NCBI GenBank assembly: GCA_027065695.1
Contig: JAMONP010000052.1
Span: 228,957-292,956, forward strand
Origin: Desulfuromonadales bacterium
GTDB lineage: Bacteria; Desulfobacterota; Desulfuromonadia; Desulfuromonadales; BM103
Reading direction: 5' to 3'
Length of the DNA stretch: 64,000 nucleotides
Positions 26,744 through 36,246 of this stretch are shown piece after piece. The notes under the pieces were generated by a model, which ran no database searches, was not told the origin of the DNA, and saw nothing but the letters and a program-made list of their open reading frames with translations. Position numbers and translations under genes: made by a program. How positions within the stretch are numbered: position 1 is the stretch's first letter; each line of letters opens with the position of its first letter.

Positions 26744-27688
26744 TCATCTTTCGCCCCGTCGGAACGGGACCAGCAAAGCCTTGGGATAAGCCGCGCGTCG
26801 CGACATGACGATCAAGGCAACGATACTCAACACATAAGGCAGCATCAGATAAAACTGGTAGGGGATCGCTACGACTGTCTGTTGTTGAACCCGCATCTGC
26901 ATGGCATCGAAAAAGGCAAACAGTAAAGCCCCCAGTAAGGCTTTGCCTGGCCGCCAGGAGGCAAAGACTACCAGGGCTATACATATCCAGCCACGACCAT
27001 TGGTCATGCCTATATAGAAGGCGTCAAACGCTGATAGGGTCAGAAAGGTTCCGCCGACAGCCATCAAGGCACTTCCAGCCATCACCGCACCGGTTCGTAT
27101 CAGGTGGACATTAAGGCCCTGTGCCTCGGCGGCCATCGGATTTTCACCAACCATGCGCACAGCCAGACCGAGGGGCGTGCGATACAACCCCCAGCCGACC
27201 AGGGCGACAAGGAAAAGTGCCAACCAGGTCAGGGGTGATTGCACGAACAGGGCTTCACCAACCACTGGAAGCTGACTCAATCCAGGAACTGCTACCGGTG
27301 CAAAAGGGGTGATCTTGGGCGGCGTAGTCACATCCGGCAACATCATGCGGAAGATGAAATAGCTCAGGGCCGAAGTGAGCATGGTCACGCCGATGCCGGT
27401 CACATGTTGCGAAAGACCAAGGTAGACGGTAAAGATGCTGTGCAGAAGACCGAAAAGAGCACCAACGGCTGCCGCCACAAGCACCCCACCCCAGAGGCTG
27501 CCGCCCTGAAAAACCCACATCCAGCCAGCCATGGAGCCGATCGTCATAATCCCTTCTATGCCAAGATTGAGTACACCGGAGCGTTCGCAGAGCAATTCGC
27601 CGAGAGTGCCGAAAATCAGCGGCGTCGCCATGCGCAGAGTAGCGGCCCAGAAGCCAGTAGTAAGAAGCAGGTCAAGGATATCAAGCAT
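26744..27688 (-). CDS. ABC transporter permease, BMP/nucleoside type (second)
   Basis: The 314-aa integral membrane protein has about eight segments and the branched-chain-type permease family motif LCERSGVLNLGIEGIMTIG, characteristic of YufQ/NupQ-like nucleoside permeases. It pairs with the adjacent permease; their reading frames are 4 bases apart. It forms the translocation pore of an importer for purine or pyrimidine nucleosides. The C-terminal YPKALLVPFRRGER is cytoplasmic. Confidence 0.92.
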   Translation of the reverse strand: MLDILDLLLTTGFWAATLRMATPLIFGTLGELLCERSGVLNLGIEGIMTIGSMAGWMWVFQGGSLWGGVLVAAAVGALFGLLHSIFTVYLGLSQHVTGIGVTMLTSALSYFIFRMMLPDVTTPPKITPFAPVAVPGLSQLPVVGEALFVQSPLTWLALFLVALVGWGLYRTPLGLAVRMVGENPMAAEAQGLNVHLIRTGAVMAGSALMAVGGTFLTLSAFDAFYIGMTNGRGWICIALVVFASWRPGKALLGALLFAFFDAMQMRVQQQTVVAIPYQFYLMLPYVLSIVALIVMSRRAAYPKALLVPFRRGER

Positions 27689-27692
27689 AATT

Positions 27693-28742
27693 CTACTTTA
27701 ATTTGATCCGGTAGCGGGTCAACAACATACTGACCAGCACCGCCAGTAGCGCTGTGGCCGTAATTACGTCAGCGATATAGTTTGAAACAGCCAATGCCCG
27801 GCTCATGGAATCGGCACCATTGTATACCACCGCAACAAAAAAAGCCGAGAGCACGACACCAAGGGGATTGAGGCCGGCTAACATGGCAACCACAATTCCG
27901 GTATAACCAAAACCTGGGGACAGGTCGAGGGTGAGATAACCCTTGAGGCCGCAAATTTCAGCAACCCCGGCGAAACCGGCAAGGCCACCGCTGATCAAAG
28001 CAGTGCGCAACACGGTGCGGTTGATCGGGATACCGGCAAAACGAGCAGCCTCCTGGTTGGCACCAACAGCCCGTATCTCATAACCCCAGACGGTGTAGCG
28101 CATCAGAACCCAGGAGAGAATAGCAGAACCAATGGCAACCAGTAGTCCGGCATGCAGCCTGGTCCGGGCCAGAAGTTCCGGCAGCACGCCCTGATCAATG
28201 ATTGGTGCGGCCTGGGGCCACCCCATCGCCATAGGATCCTTCCAGGGGCCGAAAAGCAGCCAGTTTACGAACAGCAGGACGATAAAATTGAGGAGCAATG
28301 TCGTGACAACCTCGTCCACATTGAGACGGGTTTTGAGCAGAGTCGGCAGTAATAAAAGCAAACCTCCGGCGAGTGCCCCGCCAATAAACAACAGCGGCAC
28401 CATCAGATACGCAGGTAGGGAGATCGCCCCGGTGCCAAGCAGGGTTGCGGCACAGGCTCCTGCATAGAACTGTCCTTCGCCACCAATGTTCCAGAGCTTG
28501 GCCCGAAAAGCGACTGCAGCAGCCAGTCCAGTCAGAATCAATGGCGTAGTCCGGGTCAGGGTCTCGCTGATAGCAAAACGCGAACCCAGAGCGCCCTTAA
28601 CCAGCAGGATATAAGCATCTGTCACCGAGGCACCAGCCCACACCAGCAGGATCGAGCAAAGGCCCAGAGCTACGGCGACAGCTAAAACCGGCCCGGTTAT
28701 CAGAAGAGTCAAAGAGACATTTTCACGTGGTTCAAGTCGCAT
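27693..28742 (-). CDS. ABC transporter permease, BMP/nucleoside type (first)
   Basis: The 349-aa YufP/NupP-like permease shows the WNIGGEGQFYAGA signature, the NVDEVVTTLLLNFIVLL helix and GANQEAARFAGIPI coupling loop that touches the ATPase. About nine membrane segments. It stands between the ATPase gene (48 bases upstream, with a short stem-loop in the gap) and the second permease. Confidence 0.92.
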   Translation of the reverse strand: MRLEPRENVSLTLLITGPVLAVAVALGLCSILLVWAGASVTDAYILLVKGALGSRFAISETLTRTTPLILTGLAAAVAFRAKLWNIGGEGQFYAGACAATLLGTGAISLPAYLMVPLLFIGGALAGGLLLLLPTLLKTRLNVDEVVTTLLLNFIVLLFVNWLLFGPWKDPMAMGWPQAAPIIDQGVLPELLARTRLHAGLLVAIGSAILSWVLMRYTVWGYEIRAVGANQEAARFAGIPINRTVLRTALISGGLAGFAGVAEICGLKGYLTLDLSPGFGYTGIVVAMLAGLNPLGVVLSAFFVAVVYNGADSMSRALAVSNYIADVITATALLAVLVSMLLTRYRIKLK

Positions 28743-28763
28743 GTTTCGTCTGTATCGTATTCC

Positions 28764-28786
28764 AGGAGCCTGTCCGACAAGCTCCT
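28764..28786. repeat. Short stem-loop related to the MITE ends
   Basis: AGGAGCCTGTCCGACAAGCT with final CCT: the AGGAGC/GCTCCT arms enclose CTGTCCGACAA. It matches the terminal repeat of the 6772/17611 elements and lies in the 48-base gap between ATPase and permease genes of the nucleoside importer. Confidence 0.65.
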
Positions 28787-28790
28787 AAGG

Positions 28791-30320
28791 TTAGTGTGTA
28801 CAGCTATTGGCTTCCATACCGTGACCACTCATGAGCAGACCGAGTTCACGGCGATCAACCTCTTTGGTCAACATGGAGTGACTGAGACGCCCCTGGTAGA
28901 GGACCTGAATTCGGTCGCACAATCGCAGAAGCTCATCAAGATCCTCGGAGATCAGCAGAACCCCGGAACCGCGTCTGCGTGCGGCCAGCAAACGGTCATA
29001 GACGTAGGCGGCAGCACCGACATCCAAGCCCCAGGTAGGCTGGTGAGCAAGGATCACACGTGGTGCACGGCTCAGGACACGTCCCAGGACAAGCTTTTGC
29101 TTATTGCCGCCCGAGAGCTTGCGAACCTGGGCGTCAGGACCCGGACAACGCACATCGAATTGCTCGATCAGATCTTTGGCATGACGTCGCAAAGCCACTC
29201 CACGCAGTATGCCGAAGCGCGAGAAACCTTGCTCACGATAGCTTTCTGCGGCAAGGTTCTCGGCGATCGTCATATCTCCGATCAGACCAAGATCGTTGCG
29301 ATCTTCAACAATACGACCAACACCCTGCCGAACCATGGTCATTGGCGAAGGTTGAACTGTTTTCCCATCGAGACAAACCCGACCTTCATCAGGCCTAATC
29401 ATGCCGCTGAGTAGATCGGCAAGCTGGTTCTGACCATTACCGGAGACCCCCGCGATACCAAGAATTTCATGCTCATGCAGGGTCAAATTGGCACCATCGA
29501 GAAGTGCTTTTCGCCCCCCTGCCCGAACCGTGACCTGTTCCAGAGCGAGCAGTGGCCGCCCCGGTTCAATCTGAATACGGCTCGGCTGGGGAATGGTACG
29601 GCCTACCATAGCCTCTGCCAGAGCTCCACGGCTGGTTGCACCGGTTGCCGTCGTATAGACCAGACGACCGCCGCGCAAAACCACAACCCGGTCGCTGATA
29701 TCCATAACTTCACCAAGTTTATGGGAGATAAAGACCACCGACAGACCCTTGGCGATGAGTCTTCTCAAGGTAACAAACAGACTTTCAACTTCGGGCGGGG
29801 TGAGCACGGCAGTCGGTTCATCCATAATCAGAATGCGTGCGTCACGATAAAGAGCCTTGAGGATTTCAACCCGCTGTCGCTCGCCCACAGAGAGACTACG
29901 AACATGGGCCAGGGGATCGACCCCGAGGCCGAAATCATCAGCCAACTTGCGCAACTTCTCTATCGCTCTGCCAGCATCAAGGCGCAGCGACCACAAAGAT
30001 TGGGTCCCCAGCACAATATTGTCCAGAACAGTCAGATTATCGGCTAAGGTGAAATGCTGATGGACCATCCCTACACCGGCCTCGATGGCAGCCCGAGGAC
30101 GCCCCGGCGGCAGTTCGCGATCAAACACAGTCACAGTCCCGGAGTCGGCGACGTAGTGACCAAAAAGGATGTTCATCAAGGTGGTCTTACCAGCACCATT
30201 CTCACCGAGCAAAGCCAGGACTTCCCCTTCGGCCAGTTCGAGGCTGATATTATCGTTAGCCACCATGGCACCGAAGCTCTTGGTGACTTTATTCAGGCTG
30301 AGTACGGGGGGGGAGCTCAC
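28791..30320 (-). CDS. ABC transporter ATPase, nucleoside (BMP) type, two nucleotide-binding domains
   Basis: The 509-aa protein is a fused pair of ABC domains. The first has an intact Walker A (GENGAGKTT), signature LSVGERQRVE and Walker B (ILIMDEPTAVL). The second is degenerate in Walker A (GVSGNGQNQL) and has Gln in place of the catalytic Glu (ILAHQPTWGLD) but keeps LSGGNKQK; this asymmetry is normal for the YufO/RbsA-like family. It powers the adjacent permeases. Start GTG 30320 has AGGA 10-13 bases upstream. Confidence 0.93.
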   Translation of the reverse strand: MSSPPVLSLNKVTKSFGAMVANDNISLELAEGEVLALLGENGAGKTTLMNILFGHYVADSGTVTVFDRELPPGRPRAAIEAGVGMVHQHFTLADNLTVLDNIVLGTQSLWSLRLDAGRAIEKLRKLADDFGLGVDPLAHVRSLSVGERQRVEILKALYRDARILIMDEPTAVLTPPEVESLFVTLRRLIAKGLSVVFISHKLGEVMDISDRVVVLRGGRLVYTTATGATSRGALAEAMVGRTIPQPSRIQIEPGRPLLALEQVTVRAGGRKALLDGANLTLHEHEILGIAGVSGNGQNQLADLLSGMIRPDEGRVCLDGKTVQPSPMTMVRQGVGRIVEDRNDLGLIGDMTIAENLAAESYREQGFSRFGILRGVALRRHAKDLIEQFDVRCPGPDAQVRKLSGGNKQKLVLGRVLSRAPRVILAHQPTWGLDVGAAAYVYDRLLAARRRGSGVLLISEDLDELLRLCDRIQVLYQGRLSHSMLTKEVDRRELGLLMSGHGMEANSCTH

Positions 30321-30388
30321 AGAAAAATCCTAAAAAAGCTCCGGCGAACTAATAAGTGTCGCCGGAGCCTGTAGACCAGTGAAGAAAG

Positions 30389-31384
30389 TTAGAATGTAGA
30401 CTTCGGTTCCTCGTCATTGATCGGCACGACGAGTTTGCCGTCAAGAATCTCTATCTGAGCCTGCTCAACCTTGGCTTTGGCCTGAGCAGGGATGATTGCA
30501 TCAAACTCATAAAAAGAGGAGAGAGAGGCACCACCTTTAACCATCATCGTCCAATCACGGTAGTCTTCCGCTTTGAAGTTGCCTGCTTTGACCAGAGAGA
30601 TCGCCCGGTTAACAGCAGACTCCATATGCCAGAGAGCAGATGCCACCACCACGTCTTTACCGTTCTCCTCCTTGTTCATATCGTTGACGTTACCAAAGGC
30701 GATAATGCCCTTCTCACGGGCGGCATCAACCACACCGGCACGTTCTGCATAGAGCACATCAACACCAGATTCGATCTGAGCGTAGGCAAACTCCTTAGCC
30801 TTTGGCGGATCATACCAGGAACCAATGAAGGAAACCTTGAATTGTACATCGGGGCGAACCGACCTGGCTCCGGCCATGAACGCATTGAAGAGTCGGTTAA
30901 CTTCACCGATCGGGTAACCACCAACCATACCGATCTTACCGCTTTTGGTCATAGATCCGGCAAGCAGACCCATTAAGTAGCACGGCTCATGAATATAGTT
31001 GTCAAATACAGCGAAGTTTTTACCATAAGGACCGTAAGAATCACCCATAAGAAAGGCAACCTGCGGGTAATCGTCGGCCACCTTGTGGGCCTCGCGAGAG
31101 ATACCAAAAGCCTCACCAACGATAAGTTTTACATCACTTTCGGCATACTCGCGCAGTACCCGCACATAATCTGTGTTGGCAACCTTCTCGGAATAAACAT
31201 AGTCGATCTCACCGGCTTCCTTAGCCTTGACCAGCGCCTTATGCAGGACCGCATCCCACTTCTGCTGGATCGGCTGAGTATAGATACCAGCGACCTTGAT
31301 TTTTTCAGCAAAGACCGGACTCACAGAGAGAAGAACAACCAGCAGGGAAAAGATCAGCTTTGGGGAGAGATTCTTGATTTGCAT
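30389..31384 (-). CDS. BMP family periplasmic substrate-binding protein
   Basis: The 331-aa protein has a signal peptide (LIFSLLVVLLSVSPVFA) without a lipobox, so it is probably soluble in the periplasm rather than a lipoprotein as in Gram-positives. It has the BMP/PnrA/Med fold: IKVAGIYTQPIQQKWD, GEAFGISREAHKVADDYP, VGGYPIGEVNRLFNAFMAGA. It captures the nucleoside or base for the importer encoded downstream. ATG 31384 with AGGAG upstream is preferred to GTG 31396, which overlaps the ribosome site. It is the first gene of the importer operon; no purine riboswitch consensus is seen in its leader. Confidence 0.9.
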   Translation of the reverse strand: MQIKNLSPKLIFSLLVVLLSVSPVFAEKIKVAGIYTQPIQQKWDAVLHKALVKAKEAGEIDYVYSEKVANTDYVRVLREYAESDVKLIVGEAFGISREAHKVADDYPQVAFLMGDSYGPYGKNFAVFDNYIHEPCYLMGLLAGSMTKSGKIGMVGGYPIGEVNRLFNAFMAGARSVRPDVQFKVSFIGSWYDPPKAKEFAYAQIESGVDVLYAERAGVVDAAREKGIIAFGNVNDMNKEENGKDVVVASALWHMESAVNRAISLVKAGNFKAEDYRDWTMMVKGGASLSSFYEFDAIIPAQAKAKVEQAQIEILDGKLVVPINDEEPKSTF

Positions 31385-31653
31385 TGTCTTTGGCACTCCT
31401 TATCTATTTTATTGCAGGTAAAGTTATAACCCGTAGCAGTAAACATCTTCTGTGATTTTATTGTCAAGAAGAGAAACTACAGTTTACTATTTTCAGCTAC
31501 TCTACACACTTCTGACACAAGTTTTGTGAGCTGCCCATCGTTTCTATTGGATTCTCTGGTATTTCTCTTTGCATACGAAACACGGAAGGTATTATATTGT
31601 CCACTTACTGCTCCCTGAAAACTTGCGAATAAACACTAACTCCTGAGGAAGAG

Positions 31654-32100
31654 ATGTTCAAACTCCATACACGCCTGGTGCAAGACACATCAGTTATCGG
31701 CGATTTTCCACTCTGTCGCCTGCTGTTGATGAACGACGCCAGCTACCCCTGGTTCATCCTGGTCCCACGACGCACGGAGATACAGGAAATTTTTGAGCTT
31801 GAGCAGCAGGATCAGAAGCAACTGCTCAAAGAATCGTCACATTTATCGCAAATACTGAGCAAGATATTCCAGGCCGACAAACTGAATATTGCCGCCCTTG
31901 GCAACATGGTACCGCAACTGCATATTCACCATATTGTCCGCTACCAGACCGATCAGGCTTGGCCAAATCCTATCTGGGGGCTATTCTCCTCGAGGCCTTA
32001 CACAGAAAGAGCCCGGCAAGAAACCTGTGCCGGACTGATTGATCATCTGGTCGATTTTATCCCTGACGACAGCTGCGTCACGGCTCCCAGGGTCTGCTGA
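31654..32100 (+). CDS. HIT domain protein
   Basis: The 148-aa protein has the histidine triad in QLHIHHIVRYQTD and the proteobacterial HIT lead-in LLLMNDASYPWFILVPRR. HIT proteins hydrolyse nucleoside phosphoramidates or related phosphate esters; the third His is in the expected place. GAGGAAGAG precedes the ATG. Divergent from the nucleoside importer operon; a functional link to nucleotide salvage is possible but unproven. Confidence 0.93.
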   Translation: MFKLHTRLVQDTSVIGDFPLCRLLLMNDASYPWFILVPRRTEIQEIFELEQQDQKQLLKESSHLSQILSKIFQADKLNIAALGNMVPQLHIHHIVRYQTDQAWPNPIWGLFSSRPYTERARQETCAGLIDHLVDFIPDDSCVTAPRVC

Positions 32101-32106
32101 ACGGCT

Positions 32107-32670
32107 ATGAACATCGCTGACCCAAAATATCTTGAGTACCTGCGAGACCTTCCTTCCAGTTACCTGCTCGACCTTTTATCTGACAACGCAGATGTCGACC
32201 AGGAATCGTTTTACTGGGTATTACAGGAGCGCGGTCTGTCTCGAGAGGAAATTGAGCGTAAACTGCGACGAAGGCGCAATTCCAACTGGCCCAGACCCTA
32301 TACATTATGGAAAACATTTCGCTGGCTGACGCTTTTTAACGCTATGATTGTGACATACTTCAACATCACCGGCTTCTCCAAACTCCTGCACAGTGACCAC
32401 ACTTTCAAAGGAGCACTGCTCTTTCTCTCGGTTGGCTGTGTCCTTTGCGGACTTTTTATCGGCTTCAAGTTGACCACATATCTTTATCAAGGAGGGAAAT
32501 CACTACTTTTCTGCGGCTTTCCGATCCCGGTCGGGTTCGTAGACCTGCAAACAGAAGCGGAGATCCTGCCGGCGAAAGCACTCCTGATTTTGCGCATGGC
32601 TCTGAATGCCCTGGTTGGTGTCAGCCTGGCCCTTTTCCCACTCATCTTCATCTACAGCATGATTGACTGA
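32107..32670 (+). CDS. Membrane protein of unknown function
   Basis: No family recognised. The 187-aa protein has a soluble N-terminal part of about 75 residues (DLPSSYLLDLLSDNADVDQE, then LSREEIERKLRRRRN, helical and basic) followed by four membrane segments (around residues 80-95, 98-120, 138-150 and 160-183). It begins 6 bases after the HIT gene and is likely cotranscribed. No catalytic motif is visible. Confidence 0.7.
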   Translation: MNIADPKYLEYLRDLPSSYLLDLLSDNADVDQESFYWVLQERGLSREEIERKLRRRRNSNWPRPYTLWKTFRWLTLFNAMIVTYFNITGFSKLLHSDHTFKGALLFLSVGCVLCGLFIGFKLTTYLYQGGKSLLFCGFPIPVGFVDLQTEAEILPAKALLILRMALNALVGVSLALFPLIFIYSMID

Positions 32671-32752
32671 TCAACCACAACCTGTATGTGAGATTTTTTT
32701 GAGAACCGTCTGTTATAATATCGCTGATTGCAGCTTTCATCTTGGGGGATAG

Positions 32753-33178
32753 ATGCACAAGCACTGCTGGAAAATGAGTCTATGTACATTGTTGATTGTC
32801 ATACTGGCAGAATCGGTTGGGGCGGAGACCTTACTACGCAAACATCTGGATAGCCAGGCAAACAACTACCTTGAACTGCTGGATCAGAGCCAATATGAAG
32901 ATGCGTGGCTCGCCATGTCAGACTTTTTTCAAGCACTACATAATCAGGGCAACTGGCAAAGCCGACAGCAGGTTATGCGTGCTGCTTATGGTTCACTCGT
33001 CTCCCGGGAGTTTTTCCGGATTACCGACCGTCATAGCTACAGCCATTCTCCGGATGGCAGATACGTGACCGTTCAGTACAAATCGATTTTCCAGAACAAG
33101 GCCAACACATACGAAACAGTTGTTCTGGACTGCCGCAATTCCTCAAGTTGCTCAGTACGTGATTACGTTTTGCGTTAA
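32753..33178 (+). CDS. Secreted DUF4019-like protein
   Basis: The 141-aa protein has a signal peptide (MSLCTLLIVILAESVGAE) and a compact domain beginning NNYLELLDQSQYEDAWLAMS with FFRITDRHSYSHSPDG and a last disulphide-capable pair (LDCRNSSSCSV). This order fits DUF4019. The protein is probably periplasmic, and its function is unknown. GGGGG ahead of the ATG is a good ribosome site. Confidence 0.7.
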   Translation: MHKHCWKMSLCTLLIVILAESVGAETLLRKHLDSQANNYLELLDQSQYEDAWLAMSDFFQALHNQGNWQSRQQVMRAAYGSLVSREFFRITDRHSYSHSPDGRYVTVQYKSIFQNKANTYETVVLDCRNSSSCSVRDYVLR

Positions 33179-33317
33179 CTCCTGAGTCAGTGAACCCTCT
33201 CGTGCGATTTCCCGCCCCCTTCTAAGGGCATCTACTCCCAAACAGTTGACACCATCCCGGCTAGCTAGTAATAAAGAGCGTTCACAAAGGATAAATTTAC
33301 TTGGGAGGTACACAACT

Positions 33318-33698
33318 GTGACTCAAATTAACTTTGAAAAGATGGGCGGCCTGATTCCCGCCATTATCCAGGATCATGAGAATGGTGAAGTCCTCATGGT
33401 CGCCTTCATGGACGAGAAAACTCTCGCCAACACGATACGCGACGGCAAAACCTGGTTTTACAGCCGTACTCGTAACAAATACTGGATGAAGGGCGAGGAG
33501 TCTGGCAATACTCAGGACGTCGTTGAAATTCTTACCGACTGCGATGCGGATACCGTCGTAATCAAGGTTAAGCAGAACGGCCCGGCCGCCTGCCATACCG
33601 GCAATCGTAGTTGCTTCTATGTGCGCTGGGAAGACGATCAATGGGTGGAACACTCCAATCCACTCTTTGATCCTGACGAGGTCTATAAGAAGAAGTAA
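33318..33698 (+). CDS. hisI: Phosphoribosyl-AMP cyclohydrolase
   Basis: HisI opens the purine ring of PR-AMP in histidine synthesis. The 126-aa stand-alone protein has [20 protein letters not shown], the metal site DCDADTV and the Cys/His pairs [13 protein letters not shown]. It lacks the HisE domain of fused HisIE. GTG 33318 with GGGAGG upstream was chosen over a 24-residue longer frame. HisG follows 146 bases later, so two non-adjacent pathway steps sit together away from the main his operon. Confidence 0.95.
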   Translation: MTQINFEKMGGLIPAIIQDHENGEVLMVAFMDEKTLANTIRDGKTWFYSRTRNKYWMKGEESGNTQDVVEILTDCDADTVVIKVKQNGPAACHTGNRSCFYVRWEDDQWVEHSNPLFDPDEVYKKK

Positions 33699-33844
33699 AA
33701 GCGAGCTGTAATCTTTAAGAAAAGCTCCTTATTATTTTCGTAACTTCAGATTATGATTAAAGATTGTCATTTTACCAATAGTTCAGATTGTACTGAAGTT
33801 ACTTCTTTTCAACTCACAGCTTGTAGCTGATCAGAGGATTTATT

Positions 33845-34720
33845 ATGGCGAATGAACTAAAACTGGGCCTCCCGAAAGGAAGCCTTGAAAATGCAACTAT
33901 TGAACTTTTTGCAAAAGCTGGCTGGAAGATCAAGACATCTTCACGCAGCTACTTCCCCACCAGTGATGATGATGAACTGAAATGCAGCTTGGTTCGACCT
34001 CAGGAGATGGCCAAAATTCTGGAACGCGGCAAACTTGATGTCGGCATTGCCGGTCGTGACTGGGTCAAAGAGAATGATTCCAATGTTATCGAAGTTGGCG
34101 AGATGGTCTACTCCAAAGTCTCACGCCGTCCGGCTCGCTGGGTGCTGGTCGTTGGCCCCGACTCCAAAGTTGAAAAGCCTGAAGATCTTGCCGGAGCTAC
34201 CATATCGACCGAACTGGTCGGTTTCACCAAGCGTTACTTTGCCGAACGCAACATTCCGGTTGAAGTTGAATTTTCCTGGGGAGCGACCGAAGCTAAAATT
34301 CTCACCGGGCTTTGCGACGCTATCGTCGAAGTAACCGAAACCGGTTCAACGATCAAAGCCAACAACCTGCGCATCGTCTGTGAGCTGATGGAGTCAGTCC
34401 CTGTACTCATAGCCAACAAAGACGCATGGGATGATCCCTGGAAAAAAGCCAAGATCAAGCGTATTCACACCATGTTACAATCAGCTTTGCGTGCCGAAGG
34501 AATGGTCGGTCTGAAGATGAATGCACCGGGAGACAAGATTGAAGAAATCAGCAAACTTCTGCCGAGCCTCAACCGCCCGACAATTGCTCATCTTTACCAG
34601 TCGGATTGGGTTTCAATTGAGACGATCATGCCTGAATCTTCAGTCCGTAAAATTGTGCCGGAACTGATGGCGCATGGAGCTGAAGGAATTGTCGAATATC
34701 CACTTAATAAAATCATCTGA
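33845..34720 (+). CDS. hisG: ATP phosphoribosyltransferase, long form
   Basis: HisG catalyses the first step of histidine synthesis. The 291-aa length and the C-terminal ACT-like regulatory domain (from about residue 215, [20 protein letters not shown]) mark the long form that is inhibited by histidine and needs no HisZ. PRPP-binding [13 protein letters not shown] and the start [16 protein letters not shown] are intact. GAGG precedes the ATG. Confidence 0.96.
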   Translation: MANELKLGLPKGSLENATIELFAKAGWKIKTSSRSYFPTSDDDELKCSLVRPQEMAKILERGKLDVGIAGRDWVKENDSNVIEVGEMVYSKVSRRPARWVLVVGPDSKVEKPEDLAGATISTELVGFTKRYFAERNIPVEVEFSWGATEAKILTGLCDAIVEVTETGSTIKANNLRIVCELMESVPVLIANKDAWDDPWKKAKIKRIHTMLQSALRAEGMVGLKMNAPGDKIEEISKLLPSLNRPTIAHLYQSDWVSIETIMPESSVRKIVPELMAHGAEGIVEYPLNKII

Positions 34721-34815
34721 TTTTCTCTGCATGGCTGTGAGATAAATGTGAGAGGCGTAATGCATACTGTTATGGGTCTAAACTTTTAGAGATGATCTTT
34801 TATAAGGAATAACTC

Positions 34816-35010
34816 ATGACAATTCAAGTGGAGTTGGTAGACAGAACATTGTGCAGGGTGGTCCCGAAAGGACTTGACCTGTTACTGGACCGTGAACTGG
34901 TAAAGCGTTTCCGTCGTTCTTCCGGATGGGCTGTCATTGGCAAGTACTTGATCCGCTACCAGAACAGCAAGCTTGGCTACAATGGCACGGAACGGCGTGT
35001 AGCAGCCTGA
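34816..35010 (+). CDS. GSU3473-family small protein
   Basis: The 64-aa protein (VELVDRTLCRVVPKGLDLLL, then IVKF-like LVKRFRRSSGWAVIG) matches the short Geobacter-type GSU3473 family, found mainly in Desulfuromonadia. Function unknown. AAGGAA precedes the ATG and a strong terminator follows, so it is a separately expressed monocistron, as expected of an abundant small protein. Confidence 0.78.
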   Translation: MTIQVELVDRTLCRVVPKGLDLLLDRELVKRFRRSSGWAVIGKYLIRYQNSKLGYNGTERRVAA

Positions 35011-35044
35011 CATTTTTAAGATTTACCTATCACTTCTCAAAAGG

Positions 35045-35080
35045 ATGCGGGTGCATTGGATGATGCGCCCGCATTTTTTT
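35045..35080 (+). terminator. Rho-independent terminator
   Basis: ATGCGGGTGCAT and ATGCGCCCGCAT pair over 12 bases with one G-T pair, followed by seven T. It closes the GSU3473-like gene. Confidence 0.92.
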
Positions 35081-35086
35081 ATGCAG

Positions 35087-35122
35087 GAGGCGGTTGGACT
35101 ATTCATAATCCAACAGGCTGTC
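35087..35122. repeat. Short stem-loop related to the MITE ends
   Basis: GGAGGCGGTTGGACTATTC followed by ATAATCCAACAGGCTGTC: GTTGGA and TCCAAC pair. The GGAGGC-GTYGGACTAT core matches 39028 and the right end of the 17611 element. Confidence 0.5.
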
Positions 35123-35180
35123 AACCTCGATGACCATTCTATACCCATCAGCATATTCCCCCTTGCAGTATTAGCGCATT

Positions 35181-36179
35181 ATGATTAAGCTGTATCAATT
35201 TTCAGGGGAGACTAAAATAGTCTTGGCCAAGAACCTTTCACAAAGATCATCTTTTCTATTGTTCCTGTGGGGAATACTTCTGATTCCATTCTCCTTCGTG
35301 GCAGATGCAATTCTCGATGCCGTTCTCTTCGGTGAAGGGAGCATACAGGAGCAGTTATTTTCTCCAACGCTTCACGAACTGGCCATTCGTGTTCTTTTCA
35401 GCATTTTCATTCTGGCCGCTATTTATCTCGGCATGCACTACCTAGCTAATACGGCCCAAAAGGAGGGAGTGCTACAACAAAGCAACCAGGATCTTAGGCT
35501 GCTCAGACAAGACCTCGAAGAATTCCATGACGACCTGTTGCGACAATTACGCAACACTTCATCGGAATTGGTTACCTCTATTGAACTCCTCAAAACCCAG
35601 TGTGGACATGACTTCGATGAAAAAGCCCTCTTCTTTACAGAAGGGGTCTGCGACACCGGCAACAAATTGAATCGGCAACTTGGGATAAGCCTGGCGGTGA
35701 CAGAACTCCCCTTTGGAGAACCACGTCGTGAACAGGTTAAACTCGACAAGCTTGCTTTCGACATCACTGAAGAGTTGAAAAGCAAGTTCCCGGATAGAGA
35801 TATTGATTTCAAGATTCAACCCTGGATAAATGACTGGTGCGACCGAAAAATGATTCGTCTTGTCATTTACAATCTGTTTAGAAACGCCATGGACTTCATC
35901 CCGCATTCCCGCAAAGGACAAATTGAATTCGGTACATTTAACAGGAGTGGTCGAAAAGTCTTTTTCGTCCGCGACAACGGCACAGGTTTCAGCGACACAC
36001 AGGCAAAGTGCCTCTTCGATGCCTTTCGGAACAACTCACAGGATTCAGACATGCCCAAAGACACCGTCAGACTGGCAACCGCCAGGCGGGTTATCCACAG
36101 ACACGGCGGACAAGTCTGGGCCGAAGGGATTCCAGACGTCGGCGGCACGATTTTCTTTACGCACGAGACTCCCTCCTAA
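35181..36179 (+). CDS. Orphan sensor histidine kinase with degenerate H-box
   Basis: The 332-aa protein has two membrane segments (residues about 26-46 and 70-88), a coiled region, a poorly conserved dimerisation helix and a C-terminal HATPase domain with N-box (VIYNLFRNAMDF), G1 (VRDNGTGF) and the final GGTIFFTHE. In the dimerisation helix (EEFHDDLLRQLRNTSSEL) the usual HE-L-R-T-P pattern is absent; the only His is in FHDD. It may be a pseudo-kinase or use an atypical site. No response regulator lies next to it. No clear ribosome site was seen. Confidence 0.8.
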   Translation: MIKLYQFSGETKIVLAKNLSQRSSFLLFLWGILLIPFSFVADAILDAVLFGEGSIQEQLFSPTLHELAIRVLFSIFILAAIYLGMHYLANTAQKEGVLQQSNQDLRLLRQDLEEFHDDLLRQLRNTSSELVTSIELLKTQCGHDFDEKALFFTEGVCDTGNKLNRQLGISLAVTELPFGEPRREQVKLDKLAFDITEELKSKFPDRDIDFKIQPWINDWCDRKMIRLVIYNLFRNAMDFIPHSRKGQIEFGTFNRSGRKVFFVRDNGTGFSDTQAKCLFDAFRNNSQDSDMPKDTVRLATARRVIHRHGGQVWAEGIPDVGGTIFFTHETPS

Positions 36180-36246
36180 GACTTCTAGACAGAAATGCGG
36201 CAGAAGGTTATCCTTCGATGATTATAAAATAATATCGGAGGAATAC

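Noticed and set aside
31385..31653. Purine riboswitch ahead of the nucleoside importer
   Set aside because: The leader lacks the conserved loop and junction sequences of the purine aptamer.
35860..36246. Long N-terminal extension of the DUF1847 protein overlapping the histidine kinase gene
   Set aside because: It is out of frame with the kinase, low in coding character, and ATG 36247 has CGGAGG in the right place.
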